Shown here: positions 44,306 through 55,785 of the stretch, piece by piece | Numbering within the stretch: position 1 is the first letter of the stretch | Layout of the letters: each line of letters begins with the position of its first letter | Source: Haliclystus octoradiatus | Lineage: Eukaryota > Cnidaria > Staurozoa > Stauromedusae > Haliclystidae | NCBI GenBank assembly: GCA_916610825.1 | Contig: OU744451.1 | Coordinates: 20,609,482-20,673,481, forward strand | Reading direction: 5' to 3' | Length of the DNA stretch: 64,000 nt | Notes under the pieces: generated by a model | The model's input: only the letters and a program-made list of their open reading frames with translations | What the model was told of the DNA's origin: nothing | The model's database searches: none | Translations under genes and position numbers: made by a program

Positions 44306-46300
44306 TCTACTTCATAATGCATATGAAAATAAAATGTGACAAGTGACCAGTAACAGTAAGTGGTAATAACAAGCGATAAGTGAAAATCAAATGTGAAAAG
44401 TATTTCTTATTCTCTCACAGTTTTATTTGAGAATTATAATGAGTATAATCAAGAGTTAAGCAAGTTACACTTTCTATACTGAAATGTTGAGGACTTTCAT
44501 AAACAAGAAAATGCTTATATCGTACGTCAAAACTTACAAGTAAGCTATTCAAGTTATGATAAGGTTTAACCTCATAAAAATACCAGTAGTTTTTTGGAAC
44601 ACCCCATAAATAACAAATATAGATTCTCAAATATGTAAGATAAAGGACTATCGATAATAATATTATGCATTACAGATTGTAATAATCTTTCAAACAGATG
44701 TTGCTAAATATAACAAGATATGATTGATGGATCTGACTATATAGCAGAAACAATAGAAACGGTAGTTGTTATGATGTAATTTATTTTAAACATTTCAACC
44801 GCTTCACATGAAATATAAATCAGCAAATTTGTGAGGGGTGAAAATCCTCCTATAAGTTATAACTAATCAACATTGTTCTAACGCCTTCAATTTCCTGCTG
44901 TTGAATTTTTTCAAATAACGTCATTAATGTAAATGTATACTTCAAGGGTGATGATGAAAAATCAATTGGGGGTATTATTTCTTGAATTATTACAAAAGAT
45001 GTACGTTAATAATTACCTTCGTAATACACGATAATATTGCAGGTATGAAATGAGAAACTGGTGAAGCACAACATCTACAAAGTATTAAAGAAAAAACAGC
45101 CTTTATCCGAATTAATATAGATTAATGTTGCTACCAGATAAATGAAATATTACTGACATTACTAATACTTATAGAGTAAACTAGATATATTCAAATCATT
45201 CACATTATAGAAAAGTATTATCTGTTATCCATTTTATCAAATAATGATAAAAATATCCATAATGAAGTCTATCTTATGCCGCTATAGAATGAAAAGTGAT
45301 TCAGCCACATTCATGGAAAATTGCAATATTTGCATGCTGATAATTCACCGTTTAATGCCAGTTTACCAGCTTCTTTCAACTAATAAAAGTAATCAATGTC
45401 TAGATTTGTATATCGATCTTCACAATTGCTGCAATGAGTGCTTCAATATGAGCATATTATTATTTCTTAAGTTATTCAGTGTTTTCTTCCAAGTTGCACA
45501 TGTTAGGCCTAAAAATCGACATCAATCGATTGTGCATTCAGAAGCAACATCTCCAGATAAAACGATTGAAACACGCAATAAAAGCATGTTGATATATTAG
45601 ATAAGCATAAAATCAAGTTTAAAAACTTTAAACCTTGGTTTGAACTACGTGAAATTATAAATCGTCGAATGTTGCTCTAGCAATCTGATTGGCTATTGGT
45701 CATGCTTGGAACTCACAGTGCAGACAATGCTAATATTGGCGGGATACTTAGACAATAATTGAAACATAAATGCAATAAAATCGAAACAAGCAAACAATTT
45801 TTCTTGTTACCTATAAAAGTTTCAAAATAGCTCAAAACAAAGAAAATCGTTCTTTAGGTTTACAATCAAATTCTAATAGGTAATAATAATAGTAATGATA
45901 ATTACGGAACAGGAAGGTTTTCTACTGTGATATCACGAACCAAGCATTAGAAGGCAGATGATGACACATTCATAGCTGAGACGAAAGTGATTTATATTGA
46001 CGTTAAATTTACTATATGTACAGAATATATAAACGAGGTTTACATGGAAATGAGGCATCACATTATGCCACAACTTCCCTCCTTCTAGGTTGAGAAACCT
46101 GTAGATTAAATATTATTACAAACTAATTATTAGTTACAGAAAGTATTATGAATTTAAGTTAGAACTCATCATACCCATAATAGGCAGGACGATTGATTAC
46201 ACGTGTAGAGCGTCGATGTGACTCTGTGTCTTGTATGCTACTTTGTTCTTTGTTAGATTGGGCTACTCAAGATTGTGTTGATGCAGACCACTAATATCTC
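44306..46300. other. Intergenic, no recognised feature
   Basis: AT-rich. The 118-codon plus-strand frame 45244-45600 has a hydrophobic stretch (MSILLFLKLFSVFF) but no known motif. Remnants of LTR sequence may begin near 46000, before the Gypsy debris. Confidence 0.3.
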
Positions 46301-46499
46301 GTGTAGGAATAGTCTCGTGTTATTCAGGTGACGAAGAAGCCTCTGGTGCATTATTATCATTTTGAAAATCATTATTACATGAGGGTGTACGACCTATTTG
46401 ATCACGCGAGGCTTGGACAGTTCGTCCACCGAAATTGAGCCATGATGTGTTACAGCCCTTACAGGTAACACATTCTGCCTCTTGTGGCAGTCTAGAGGG

Positions 46500-47345
46500 C
46501 TTTGTCGACAAATGACTTCTTCTCCTGGGGAAACAAGTTGCTGCTCGCAGCACATCAACTCCGTCCCAGCCTCCTCAATTTTACTGCGTTAGCGCGTTCT
46601 ATTGCTTCAGGCATAAAACAGGCACACCTTGCTACATCTAATGGTGACATAGAACGTGTAGATTCATTCAAGTACCTAGGTTCTGTACTTCCATCTTCTT
46701 CAGATGATTTAACACAACGTAGAGGCCAGGCTTGGGCAGCCATTAGAGGTCTGAATAAATTCTGGGCGTCCGATGTCAACACTGACGTTAAGTTAAGACT
46801 GTTCAGACACACGATAGAACCTGTTCTATTATATGCTTCTGAAACGTGGGTTCTATCAACCTCACTATTGACCCGACTTGACTCAGCTTATGACACCATG
46901 CTTCGGCATGCTTTAGGAGTACATTGGCCCAACTTACTGTCTACTGCTAAACTTAGGAAACTTTCCCCTTCTGCCTCTGCTATTGCTCACCAACGTCAGA
47001 TGTCTTTTTTAGGTCACATCGAAAGATCAAAGACGTATGCCCCTCAACCGCTGCATGACATCCTTCATTGGCAACTGAAGGAGATGCTTCGACGGGGCTA
47101 TGGTAGAGTAGTATCTTTTCATAATGTTTTGTATCGTGAATTGTGTTATTTAAAAGTTTCTTTGTCAGCTATGTCTGACCGTGTTTTGTGGCGTTCTTTA
47201 TGTAGCAAATATGTAAGGCGTAAGAGGGACGGCACATTCCTATAATGTGACTGTCTATACTACTACTACTAGCGCGTTCTCGTGACTTTACGTTCTTTTC
47301 TTTCTCAAACTGACAATTCACGCAACTACATCCATCATGTCAACC
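46500..47345 (+). mobile_element. Gypsy-remnant sequence interrupted by a LINE
   Basis: 46540-46600 plus 47271-47335 match, in inverse orientation, 50055-50210. That stretch adjoins an integrase-like segment of a Gypsy element. The 247-codon frame 46502-47245 is a chimera, with its first 33 codons from this host sequence and the rest from the LINE. Confidence 0.55.
46601..47270 (+). mobile_element. 5'-truncated LINE with (TAC)n tail and TSD
   Basis: Reads RVDSFKYLGSVLPSSSDDLT, VLLYASETWVLST, LGVHWPNLLSTAKL, MSFLGHIERSK and a C-terminus RRKRDGTFL, then a (TAC)n tail: the C-terminal third of a non-LTR RT ORF. Direct repeats TAGCGCGTTCT (46590-46600 and 47270-47280) flank it. The uninterrupted target is present at 50137-50147 on the other strand. 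Clade unresolved; same family as 36053-37185. Confidence 0.8.
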
Positions 47346-47686
47346 ACAGCCATCATTCGTGTGAAGCATGCTGGTTCTTGTGATTTCTCTATTGGGAAGA
47401 TTATGGCATCGCGTGGATCATGTGTGGATTCATAGAATCATCTCAAACACATAAACTCGTATTAAGTTAAACTTGAAGAATATGTTTGGCAATCATCTAT
47501 TATTCGCATGCTACCAGTACCAGTTATCAACATGGCATAATATAGATCTAGGTAAGTAGGCTTTACTTAGGCTACAAAGTGTCCCTTCTTCTTGAGTCTG
47601 ACAGTTCAATTTTTAAATTGCATTACAGCGAAGAGTTAATATTATAAAACTTTGCGATACATCATACAGATTGTTGTTCCTAAATA
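47346..47686. other. Unassigned spacer
   Basis: Nothing recognised. Confidence 0.3.
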
Positions 47687-48475
47687 GTAACTATTATTGG
47701 AATGTTTGTCCTGCTGGTGGTACTACAGTTTCACCTTTCAGCGTCCCTCATGGGAAAGGGCACTAATCCTTGATGCCGAATGAATGTGTCTGTAAAAAGT
47801 TGGAATAAGGCGGATGTTCTTGGAACAGTGACCGACCAATAATTAAAGTGGTACACATAACATACATAAAAATTATGAATATAAATGGACTTGGTGTAAA
47901 TAATTGGAGGAAATCAGATAGGAATTTTTTGTCTGGGGTATCCTTGGTGAGGATGGATTATTAGGGTAGAGGGATAGTATATCATATCATATATCATAAT
48001 ATCATAAGTATATCATCATGTTTTCTATTTAAAAACTATCCTGAACTTTAACGGCCCTGATTGGACGGCTATGGGAGTTAGTCCCTGGATACTTAGGATT
48101 ATGGTCAGTGTGGTCTTCTGTATTTCATGAATTTTCTTTACTAGTTGATGGTCCAAATAGTATTTGCTTTAAGAGGTGTTAGATAGGAGCTTTTGGTGGG
48201 AGTTACGTTGTATTTTATAGATTTGCTGAACTGGTTTAAGTTTCATATAGTATTTGTATTTTGAGGTGTTGGATTGGGATTTTGGTAGAAATTGTTTGTT
48301 ACCTTAATAGTAGGTTAACTATTATTGGAATGTTATCATCATTTATTCAGAACTTGATCCACTCAACGTGCACATTCATACAGAATCAAGGGCTAGTGTT
48401 CTTTCCCACAAGGGACGTTATAAGCTGAAACTGTAGTGCTGTTAGCGGGAAGAACATTCCAGTATTAGTTACAAT
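47687..48475. mobile_element. Inverted-repeat pair next to a PLE fragment
   Basis: About 115 bp at 47687-47805 recur inverted at 48350-48475 (shared ACTACAGTTTCA, GTCCCT.ATGGGAAAG and GAATGAATGTG). It may be the inverted terminal structure of the adjacent PLE copy or a separate MITE-like element. The interior has nothing recognisable. Confidence 0.5.
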
Positions 48476-48539
48476 TTAGGAAACAAACAGACGATAATCT
48501 GGAAGGTCCGTTTCGGTGGATAAGATTTCGAGCAAAATC

Positions 48540-49140
48540 TCAGATAGAGGATGTATATATGTAACATAAGGATATGAGTATTTGTGATACTTCTGATGTA
48601 TCTGTTCGTACATGACTTGAGAATTGCCCATTTCGTTCTGGTGGGGTGATAGGATGTGAAATGAAATGCAATAAATTATGAGTATCTGTTAGTTTTATGT
48701 ATATATCAGTGTCGGGTCTGTTTTTGTAGACATTGAGATCAAAGAAGGTGATATGTGTGTTTGAGATCCGGTTGAGGTGAAGTTTAATGTTAATGTGTCG
48801 AGTTTGCCTTTGAAATAAATTCGTTAAGACGGACCTCGGAGGTGGCCAATGGCCAAATAAGGAAACACCATCAAGCCAAGGTAACGAAGCAACTTTATAG
48901 GCTTCCATGTGGATTTTTGAAAGAGTATTGTCTCCAGTTCAGCCATGTCATGTATATGTCAGCGATACTAGGGGCAAATTTAGTCCCCATAGCAGTTCCA
49001 GATTGATGTACGTAGTACTGTTTGTTGAAAGTGAAATAATTTGTACACAGGATTATTTTGATCCTGTCACGAAGTGCCGTAAGTGGCGGTCGGATTAGTT
49101 CTCTGAGTCTGAGATGATCCGTTTTCTTGACATGACCGTT
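48540..49140 (-). mobile_element. Penelope-like RT fragment (third type)
   Basis: Minus-strand frames read YYVHQSGTAMGTKFAPSIAD and IYMTW (about 48935-49020), then, after a frame change, HINIKLHLNRISNTHITFFD and a TDTHNLLHFISHP block (48600-48790): the palm-to-thumb region of a PLE RT. The catalytic DD box and the nuclease are not seen. Distinct from the two other PLE types in the window. Confidence 0.75.
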
Positions 49141-49734
49141 TTCTCACCTAACGGCATCAAGGTTTAATTCTGATTGTACGAGCCCTTTTTATCAACGAAG
49201 TTAAATAAAATCAAACACACACACAACACTAAATGTGTGCCTGTGGCTCGTACCTGACTGGAAGCCTGGAGATCTCCAGCCTCTCCTCTCTTTCCTCCTG
49301 GAAGGACTACAATTATGTATCCAGCATACCAAAATCCCGGTGTTGGATCATTAGCTCAAGCAGGCTATGCACCGGGTCTTGCACATACAGATCCACAATT
49401 ATATATTTGATAAATAACATTTTGCTTTCTCGAGATTCGTCAAAATATACCATTGTGCATGCACAATAAATAAAGAAGGCCTGCTTCACATGCCCTTATG
49501 GTTCAAACTCGTTCTCAGCTGAGAAAATAATGGAAAATGAGGCTGGTTACGTCAGGGAGTGGTGGAATTGAGGGGAAATTGGAACGGAAAGGGGTTAATT
49601 AATAAACTGGAAATAGTTTGCTTCATTATTCTATGCATTGGTCCTGATGACGGGAGTTGATGCAGGTTAACTTGCATAAAAACTTCAATTGTTGAAAAAG
49701 TTCTTAATTAAAATTGTTTTGACAAAATTTTGAA
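49141..49734. other. Unassigned spacer
   Basis: The plus frame 49233-49469 is serine-rich with no known motif. No other feature. Confidence 0.3.
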
Positions 49735-49907
49735 TTTTTTACTCAAAATTTTGAATTTTGCCAAATCTTGGACCCCAAAATTGCACTTCCTTAGAATAAA
49801 TACCCCCAAAATTGCAGGCAAATTGTTAAAATGATACCCCAAAAAAATGGCACACCCCCGTATAGCGACTATATGGAAGTACCCCCCCCCCCCGGGGGCC
49901 TAGTCAC
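49735..49907. mobile_element. Second copy of the CCCCGGGG MITE, partial
   Basis: Right half of the element seen at 13226-13533: AAAATGGCACACCCCCGTAT, then a TTCC/GGAA block and a long C-run with CGGGGG at 49880-49905. The left end is diverged or lost. Confidence 0.6.
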
Positions 49908-50054
49908 TCTTTGTTGAGTTAAATTAGAAAGTGACAACCAATACCAAAAAAGATCAAGTACATTTTTATATCAGGAACTACCACCAAAATATCATGTCTG
50001 CCAATGTCCAATACCTATCTTACAACCCGTTCCTTTGGTTCCTTTTCCCTATAA

Positions 50055-50344
50055 CCTATAACGCGAATGTAGTTGAACGTGATGGATGTAGTCGCGTGAA
50101 TTGTCAGTTTGAGAAAGAAAAGAACGTAAAGTCACGAGAACGCGCTAACGCAGTGAAATTGAGGAGGCTGGGATGGAGTTGATGTGCTGCGAGCAGCAAC
50201 TTGTCCTGGGGAAAATTCGGAAACGAAAATAACCCTCAGTTGGCGACCAAAAAGAATCTCGGCTGGAGATTTTCCTCGGGCAATTGACGTTGTGCGGTGG
50301 ATTAGCAATACTTTGTTGAGAATCATATCAAATGATACGCGCAT
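50055..50344 (-). pseudogene. Gypsy integrase C-terminal remnant
   Basis: The 70-codon frame 50132-50344 contains HRTTSIARGKSPAEILFGRQ, the conserved block near the end of Gypsy-type integrase. It continues into sequence also present at 46540-46600 and 47271-47335. It provides the uninterrupted form of the LINE target at 50137-50147. No LTR assigned. Confidence 0.65.
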
Positions 50345-50544
50345 GCATTTATGCCTTTCGAAAATAAATAGGTGTTTCTGATTTCTAGCAGCCGGGATTT
50401 TTTAGCCAATTTAAAATTGTAGGAAATAGTATATTATACTCATTAGATGAACATTAAATATAATCACCAATAGCCATTTGTTATAGTAGACAATATACCA
50501 TTATTATTATTATAAACAATTGTTAGCTAATTAGATTTACATAC

Positions 50545-50761
50545 TGTTGTAAGCGTATAATGTGTCGTGCAACGTAAGTGAAGACAATACAAAGATAACA
50601 CTCAATAATGTATAATATATATAATGTAAAGTAAACCGTTACAAGTGACTAGCTTCATGAGGTGACTCCAACAACAACTGAGGTAATGTTAGAAGTAAGA
50701 TTATTATATAGCTAAGATATTGGCATTGTAATAATATAGTCTAATATATAGGAATACAACA
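50545..50761 (-). repeat. 3' LTR (minus polarity), intact
   Basis: Uninterrupted copy of the LTR. It contains ACCGTTACAAGTG where the other LTR is split by the LINE, and so serves as the empty site. Confidence 0.85.
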
Positions 50762-51368
50762 TCTCCCTTTTTTGGGAGCGATTGAATTAATAATGAAATA
50801 ATTACGAGAAAGCTAAGTACTGTAATATTAATGAAATGAGCTAAATTGAAAAACGTTAATAAAAGTGTTGTAAATGTATATTGTGGAATTTTAAAATAAA
50901 TGAATCAAAAATGTAGAGCTCAATGTTGAAAAATGAAAAATACAGTAATGCAGATAAATGAGAAATATAAAAATATGTTTAGAATGATTTGGAATGAAGA
51001 TTAAATGTGAATTTAATTGTAATGATGTAAATATAAAAATATTGAATATATGATGCTTGAAATATAGTACTGACAATGTGAAATCTAATGTAAAAAAATA
51101 AAAATTATATAATTTCATTGTAAATATCAAAAGGATAATAAAATGATAGTAGGTATAAGCAAAATTGAAATGTATGTATAAATGTAAATTATTGCTTGGA
51201 TAAAATTAGCATACAAAATGTAATATTATTTCGCATTGTCAATTTCAAAGACCGACGAAGTATTTTGCGATATGAAAAAAAAAATAATATTATGTCGAAA
51301 TAATTGTAGGATGTGAAAGTATTGATATTGTAAAATGATAAATCGGCTATTAATTGCCGTCCAATAAT

Positions 51369-52373
51369 TCAGGTAATTCCAATACCAATCTTTGAAATGT
51401 TGGCATTGTTGATCGCTAATGGGCGCACGTAGGAATAGTGGCAAGTTTTGTTAAAAGTAAATAATGAATTTTCTGTGAGGCATTGAACACCATGGTGTAA
51501 AATATAAGCATAAATGATTTTTTGACATCGGGACGAATTTTCATAAATGATATTTGATGAATGTCCTTTCTGCGTGCTGCTGAGTACAGACGAGGCTGTG
51601 AAGTCAATGCTTTTGTTGTTATTGTTAGCGTGAATCAGTGTGAAGTCAATAACTGGCTCTGCTTTTTCCGCTTGTAAAATTGGATGTTTACGCTGTAAAA
51701 ATGGCGATTTTTCCATAGTTTCGCCGTGAAATGTAGGTCGAATATGTTCCAAATTGGAAGGAATGTTTTCATCAGCTATTGGCTTTGGCTTGGTGCAATT
51801 AAATAGTAAAATACCTTGTGCCATTTGGATGAATTCTGGAGAACAAACGCTCCAAAACTTGGCGATGTGACACTCATTTGGTTGAGAATAAATGTCGACA
51901 GGTTTGCAATAGTTAGCCCATATTGATTTAAATTGTATAAAGTCTGTAAAATCATCACAATGTTTGGATATTGTAGATGGAGTTGTTGCTGCTGATTGAT
52001 TTAAAGGCGTTGTCGAGGACATGCTGGTCAAATAATCAGATGTTGGCCTTTGTGAAATAAAACTACGTCTTGTTAAAATGCCACATTCTCCAACGAGTAA
52101 ACGATTTTCAAAAGTATTAAAAATGTATTCCATTGGGTCTCCTGGTTTAGCTGGCTCAAGAGTGACGACAGAAATGTGCACATCAGTAAAATGCTGTAAT
52201 ATAGTTTTTGCTTGTTCACAAGCGTTTTCAGAGGCGGTTAAATCCGATAGTTTATGCTGTACGGCATCAATTTGGTCGAAGAACGATATAGCAGCTTTTA
52301 AACGATGCAATGCTCTATCTAAATTGCCTTGATAACTTGTGCGAAAAAATTTTGCTAGTATAATATTTGCCAT
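51369..52373 (-). CDS. Single ORF of the non-autonomous LTR element
   Basis: 334 residues, first ATG 72 nt after the primer-binding site, in the position of gag. The N-terminal 60 residues look helical (ALHRLKAAISFFDQIDAVQH). The middle is Ser/Thr/Pro-rich. No zinc knuckle, protease or RT motif was seen. Probably a gag-like protein of an LTR element; an unrelated captured ORF cannot be excluded. Confidence 0.5.
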   Translation of the reverse strand: MANIILAKFFRTSYQGNLDRALHRLKAAISFFDQIDAVQHKLSDLTASENACEQAKTILQHFTDVHISVVTLEPAKPGDPMEYIFNTFENRLLVGECGILTRRSFISQRPTSDYLTSMSSTTPLNQSAATTPSTISKHCDDFTDFIQFKSIWANYCKPVDIYSQPNECHIAKFWSVCSPEFIQMAQGILLFNCTKPKPIADENIPSNLEHIRPTFHGETMEKSPFLQRKHPILQAEKAEPVIDFTLIHANNNNKSIDFTASSVLSSTQKGHSSNIIYENSSRCQKIIYAYILHHGVQCLTENSLFTFNKTCHYSYVRPLAINNANISKIGIGIT

Positions 52374-52556
52374 CTTGAAATTTGACGACGTAAAAAAAAA
52401 AAATATATACTTATAACGGCCGGTTGATCTCCGTGAAAGGTAAACAAATCACTGCGCCATGTTGTAAGCGTATAATGTGTTGTGCAACGTAAGTAAGACA
52501 ACACAAAGATAACACTCTCAATAATGTATAATATATATAATGTAAAGTAAACCGTT

Positions 52557-53125
52557 TCTTCAAGATATCCAACACTAAATATACGTCATCTTGCCGTCCA
52601 AACAAACTCATCCCACCCATTTGCAGAACAACCCTGATGAAATGGTCGATTGTAGCAGTAGGTACTAGAGTTTGGAACTTTATCCCGGAAGTAATACGTG
52701 GGGAAGCAATAAGAACATTCAAAGAGTCAACTCTTGCGTATTTGACATCCCTGGAATGGAAAATAAATTATTGGTTTATGTCAATCAGCTGTCGATAGTT
52801 AGATTATAATGTTATATCTATCAAAAACACTAGCATTTTCCTCATAAATATAATACAATTAGCATAATTATGGAACTTGTCTCGTTCAAAAAACGGAAAA
52901 AAAATAAAATAAAAAAAATAAATAAATAAAAAAAATAATAAAATAATAAAATAATAATAGAAATTATATTATATTATTAATACTATTATCCTTATCATTA
53001 TTTCTACTAATTTACAATATTATAATTAATAACTTACTTTTAAATTCGTATCAATGTATAAACGAGCATTTGCTCATTTTGGTTACGAATCGAAATAAAA
53101 TTATACACACACACACACACACACA
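52557..53125 (+). mobile_element. 5'-truncated LINE copy inserted in the LTR
   Basis: Nearly identical to the 3' end of the LINE at 21751-26400 (last about 80 codons of ORF2, AT-rich 3' UTR), ending in (AC)n. It splits the LTR between ACCGTT and ACAAGTG with no evident target-site duplication or loss. Confidence 0.9.
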
Positions 53126-53245
53126 CAAGTGACTGGCTTCATGAGGTGACTCCAACAACAACTGAGGTAATGTTAGAAGTAAGATTATTATATAGCTAAG
53201 ATATTGGCATTGTAATGATATAGTCTAATATATAGGAATACAACA

Positions 53246-53382
53246 CATACACGTAGCTTTGAACACATGATACTATACTTTGCATATAATCTTTTACTTT
53301 CTAATATTGCTGATTCTACTATGAGTACTAACAACACTCTGTCTGATGATTTGTGTCCTGCGCGTAGATTAACATTTTAACA
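53246..53382 (+). repeat. Copia 5' LTR, 3' part
   Basis: Sequence ending TTTTAACA directly before the primer-binding site. Its upstream part should lie before 50545, because the 2.7-kb LTR element interrupts it. The LTR start is not identified. Confidence 0.5.
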
Positions 53383-53397
53383 GGTTGTGGGCCCAGG
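53383..53397 (+). promoter_or_regulatory. Copia primer-binding site, initiator tRNA-Met half
   Basis: GGTTGTGGGCCCAGG is complementary (one G:U) to the anticodon-arm region of initiator tRNA-Met (CTGGGCCCATAACC). Use of a cleaved 5' half of tRNAi-Met as primer is known for Drosophila copia and its relatives. Confidence 0.75.
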
Positions 53398-53448
53398 CAT
53401 TCAAATATATTGCTATCAGAAACTAGTAGATTTGATACAGCAAAAGTA

Positions 53449-54220
53449 ATGGCGTCTAATAATTATCTTGTAGGAGAGGTATATAAAATCAAAAAATTCG
53501 ATGGTGAGAATTTCTATGACTGGAAGTTTTTAATGGAAATGACGCTGAAATCTAAAGGATTGTGGGGTTTCATAACTGGAACAGAAACAGAACCAAGAGA
53601 TGAAGCTACACCAGAAGCAAAGAACATTTATTCCGCAAAACAAGATAAAGCGATGGCATTATTATGCTTACTTGTGGCAAAGTCACAATTAGTTCATGTA
53701 ATTGGTACGAGAACTCCAAAAGAAGCATGGAAAAAATTATAAAAAAATTTTGAAAAGAAAAGCCTTGCGAAGTAAATTTTCTTAAAAAATAAATTATATA
53801 GAACCATCATGCTAGAAGAAGAATCAATGCAAGAGCATATTAATAAAGTAAAAACTTTGGCAGACAAGCTAGACGCTGTAGGATGAAAAGTTGAAGAAGA
53901 GGACATTGTCATAATTTTACTTGCAAGTATTCCTGAGTCATACAATAACTTAATAACTGCTATGGACAATATTAAAGTTGAAGACTTAGATTGGGAACAT
54001 GCTACTTCCAGGTTACTACAAGATGAGCATAAGAGGAAAGAATCAGGGTTACTTGATAGAGATAATTCCAATGCATTGATATCCAATCGACAGTATAGCA
54101 AGCAAAGAAATAAAACATCTGTATCAAAGCATAACCCTGGCAAATTTCACAATTTTGGAAAGATGGGGACATTGGGCAAAAGATTGTTTGTCAAAGTGAA
54201 AGAACAACAATGGTAACAAA
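53449..54220 (+). pseudogene. Copia gag remnant
   Basis: Starts MASNNYLVGEVYKIKKFDGE then NFYDWKFLMEM, as in copia gag (UBN2-type: F.G.NY..W...M). TPKEAWKKL is followed by a stop and frame changes. A further gag-like block LPESYNNLITAM-style is visible near 53930-53970. The zinc knuckle is not intact. Confidence 0.7.
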
Positions 54221-54547
54221 GATGTCAAGGAAAATAACCAAGTGGAATTAGAATGTGATAATGACGATGAAAGTAACTATGAAGCTTTAATTACGTCACA
54301 ACAACAAGGAATCGAGAAACCACATAACTGCATAATCGATTCAGGGGGACATCACAGCATATGATAGGGAATGAAAAGCTATTTGTACATTATAAAGAAT
54401 TAAAAACAAAGTAAAAAGTTAGGCTGGGAAATGACCACGCCCTTGAAGTAAAAGGTGAAGGAACTGTCTTACTGGTAGCTAAAACACCAGATGGTCTACA
54501 AAAGATCAAATTGACTAAGGTATTATTTGTACCAGAAATGAGAAAGA

Positions 54548-55722
54548 ATGAGCAATAAGAGTTATAATGTTAACTTTGAAGAACATACATGTTGTATTAT
54601 GAAAAATAATAAAATAATTGCGTCAGGAATCAGACAGAAGGGGTTGTACTATCTATTGAGTCAACCAATTTTATCAAAGACAAAGATTGATAACACAGTA
54701 ATGGCATTACCAGTATCAAAAGAAAATGAACATGACAACAAAGAGAAGTCAACTAGTGGAACTCAATCAGGTATTATGATAAGGCATCAAAGAATGGCAC
54801 ATTTAAGTCGTGGAAGTTTGAAAGAATTAAAGCACAAAGAAATGGTTACAAGTCTACAATTACAGAACAACGAATTAGATAATACTGTATGTGAAGGTTG
54901 TGCATATGGAAAATCAAACAGAAAGCCGTTTTCAAAGAACCAAGCTACTAGAGCAAAAGAGTTACTAGAAATCAACCATAGTGACGTATGCGGTCCGATT
55001 CAAGTTGAATCTTGCAATGGAAAACGTTATTTAATAACATTTATTGATGATTTATCTAGAAAGACATTTATATACTTTTTAAGAAAGAAAAGTGAAGCAT
55101 TTAAAGTATTTAAAGATTTCAGAAAGATGGTAAATAATCAAACCGGGAAAGAATCAAAATTCTACGAACAGACAATGGTAAAGAGTATACTTCAAAAAAC
55201 TTTAAAAGATATTGTCAAAGTAAAGGAATTAAAAGAAAATATACAGTAAGGAAAACACCTGAACAGAATGGAGTTTCTGAAAGAATGAACAGAACGATCA
55301 TGGAAGCTACTAGGTGTATGCTACATGAAGGAGAAGTAGCCTTTAAATATTGGGCTGAAGCTGCTAATACTGCAGTATATGTAAGAAACCGTAGTCCAAC
55401 AGAAGCAGTTGATGGAATGACACCTGAAGAATGCTGGCCTGGTAATAAGCCTGATATATCTAATCGTAGAATATTTGGATGTGAAGCATATGCTCACATA
55501 CCAAAAGATGAAAGACGGAAGCTAGACAAAAAGTCAATAAAATGCATGTTTGTTGGTTATTCAAAATCAAGTAAAGGTTACAGATTGATACAACGAAACG
55601 GAAAATTATTGATCAGTAGAGACGTGACATTTAATGAAAATGTATTTCCATCAAAACACAGAACTGACGAAGTGCATGAATTACGAAAAGAAACATTTGA
55701 AGTTAATGAGAGCAGTGGATAA
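54548..55722 (+). pseudogene. Copia GAG-pre-integrase and integrase
   Basis: HQRMAHLSRGSLKELK and C..CAYGKSNRKPF (zinc-binding pre-integrase), LEINHSDVCGPIQVES and YLITFIDDLSRKTFIYFL (integrase core, first Asp). A frameshift near 55165 is followed by RTDNGKEY (second Asp), TPEQNGVSERMNRTIMEATR (catalytic Glu) and IFGCEAYAHIPKDERRKLD. The parts are otherwise well kept. Confidence 0.8.
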
Positions 55723-55785
55723 GAAGAAGAACTTAGCACAGAGACTATTACACAAACTACAGTAGAGGAGAATCAAACAATAGAG

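Larger units (their letters stand above)
50545..53245 (-). mobile_element. Non-autonomous LTR retrotransposon, 2.7 kb
   Basis: Matching LTRs of about 217 bp (50545-50761 and 52460-53245, the second split by a LINE) start TGTTG and end CAACA. Direct repeats CATAC flank the whole at 50540-50544 and 53246-53250. Element polarity is minus: a polypurine AAAAAAGGGAGA abuts the LTR at 50762 and a primer-binding-like TGGCGCAGTGATTTG (52445-52459) abuts the other. Only one ORF is present, with no RT or integrase, so it must be mobilised in trans. Superfamily undetermined. Confidence 0.85.

Noticed and set aside
45244..45600. 118-codon plus-strand ORF as a host gene
   Set aside because: It has a hydrophobic stretch but no signal-peptide placement, motif or splice context; chance is likely in a window this size.
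46320..46553. Minus-strand 77-codon ORF as a gene
   Set aside because: No recognisable domain, and it overlaps Gypsy-remnant sequence whose coding sense is plus.
51226..51444. Short minus frames next to the 334-codon ORF as extra genes
   Set aside because: They overlap the larger frame or lie in AT-rich sequence without motif.
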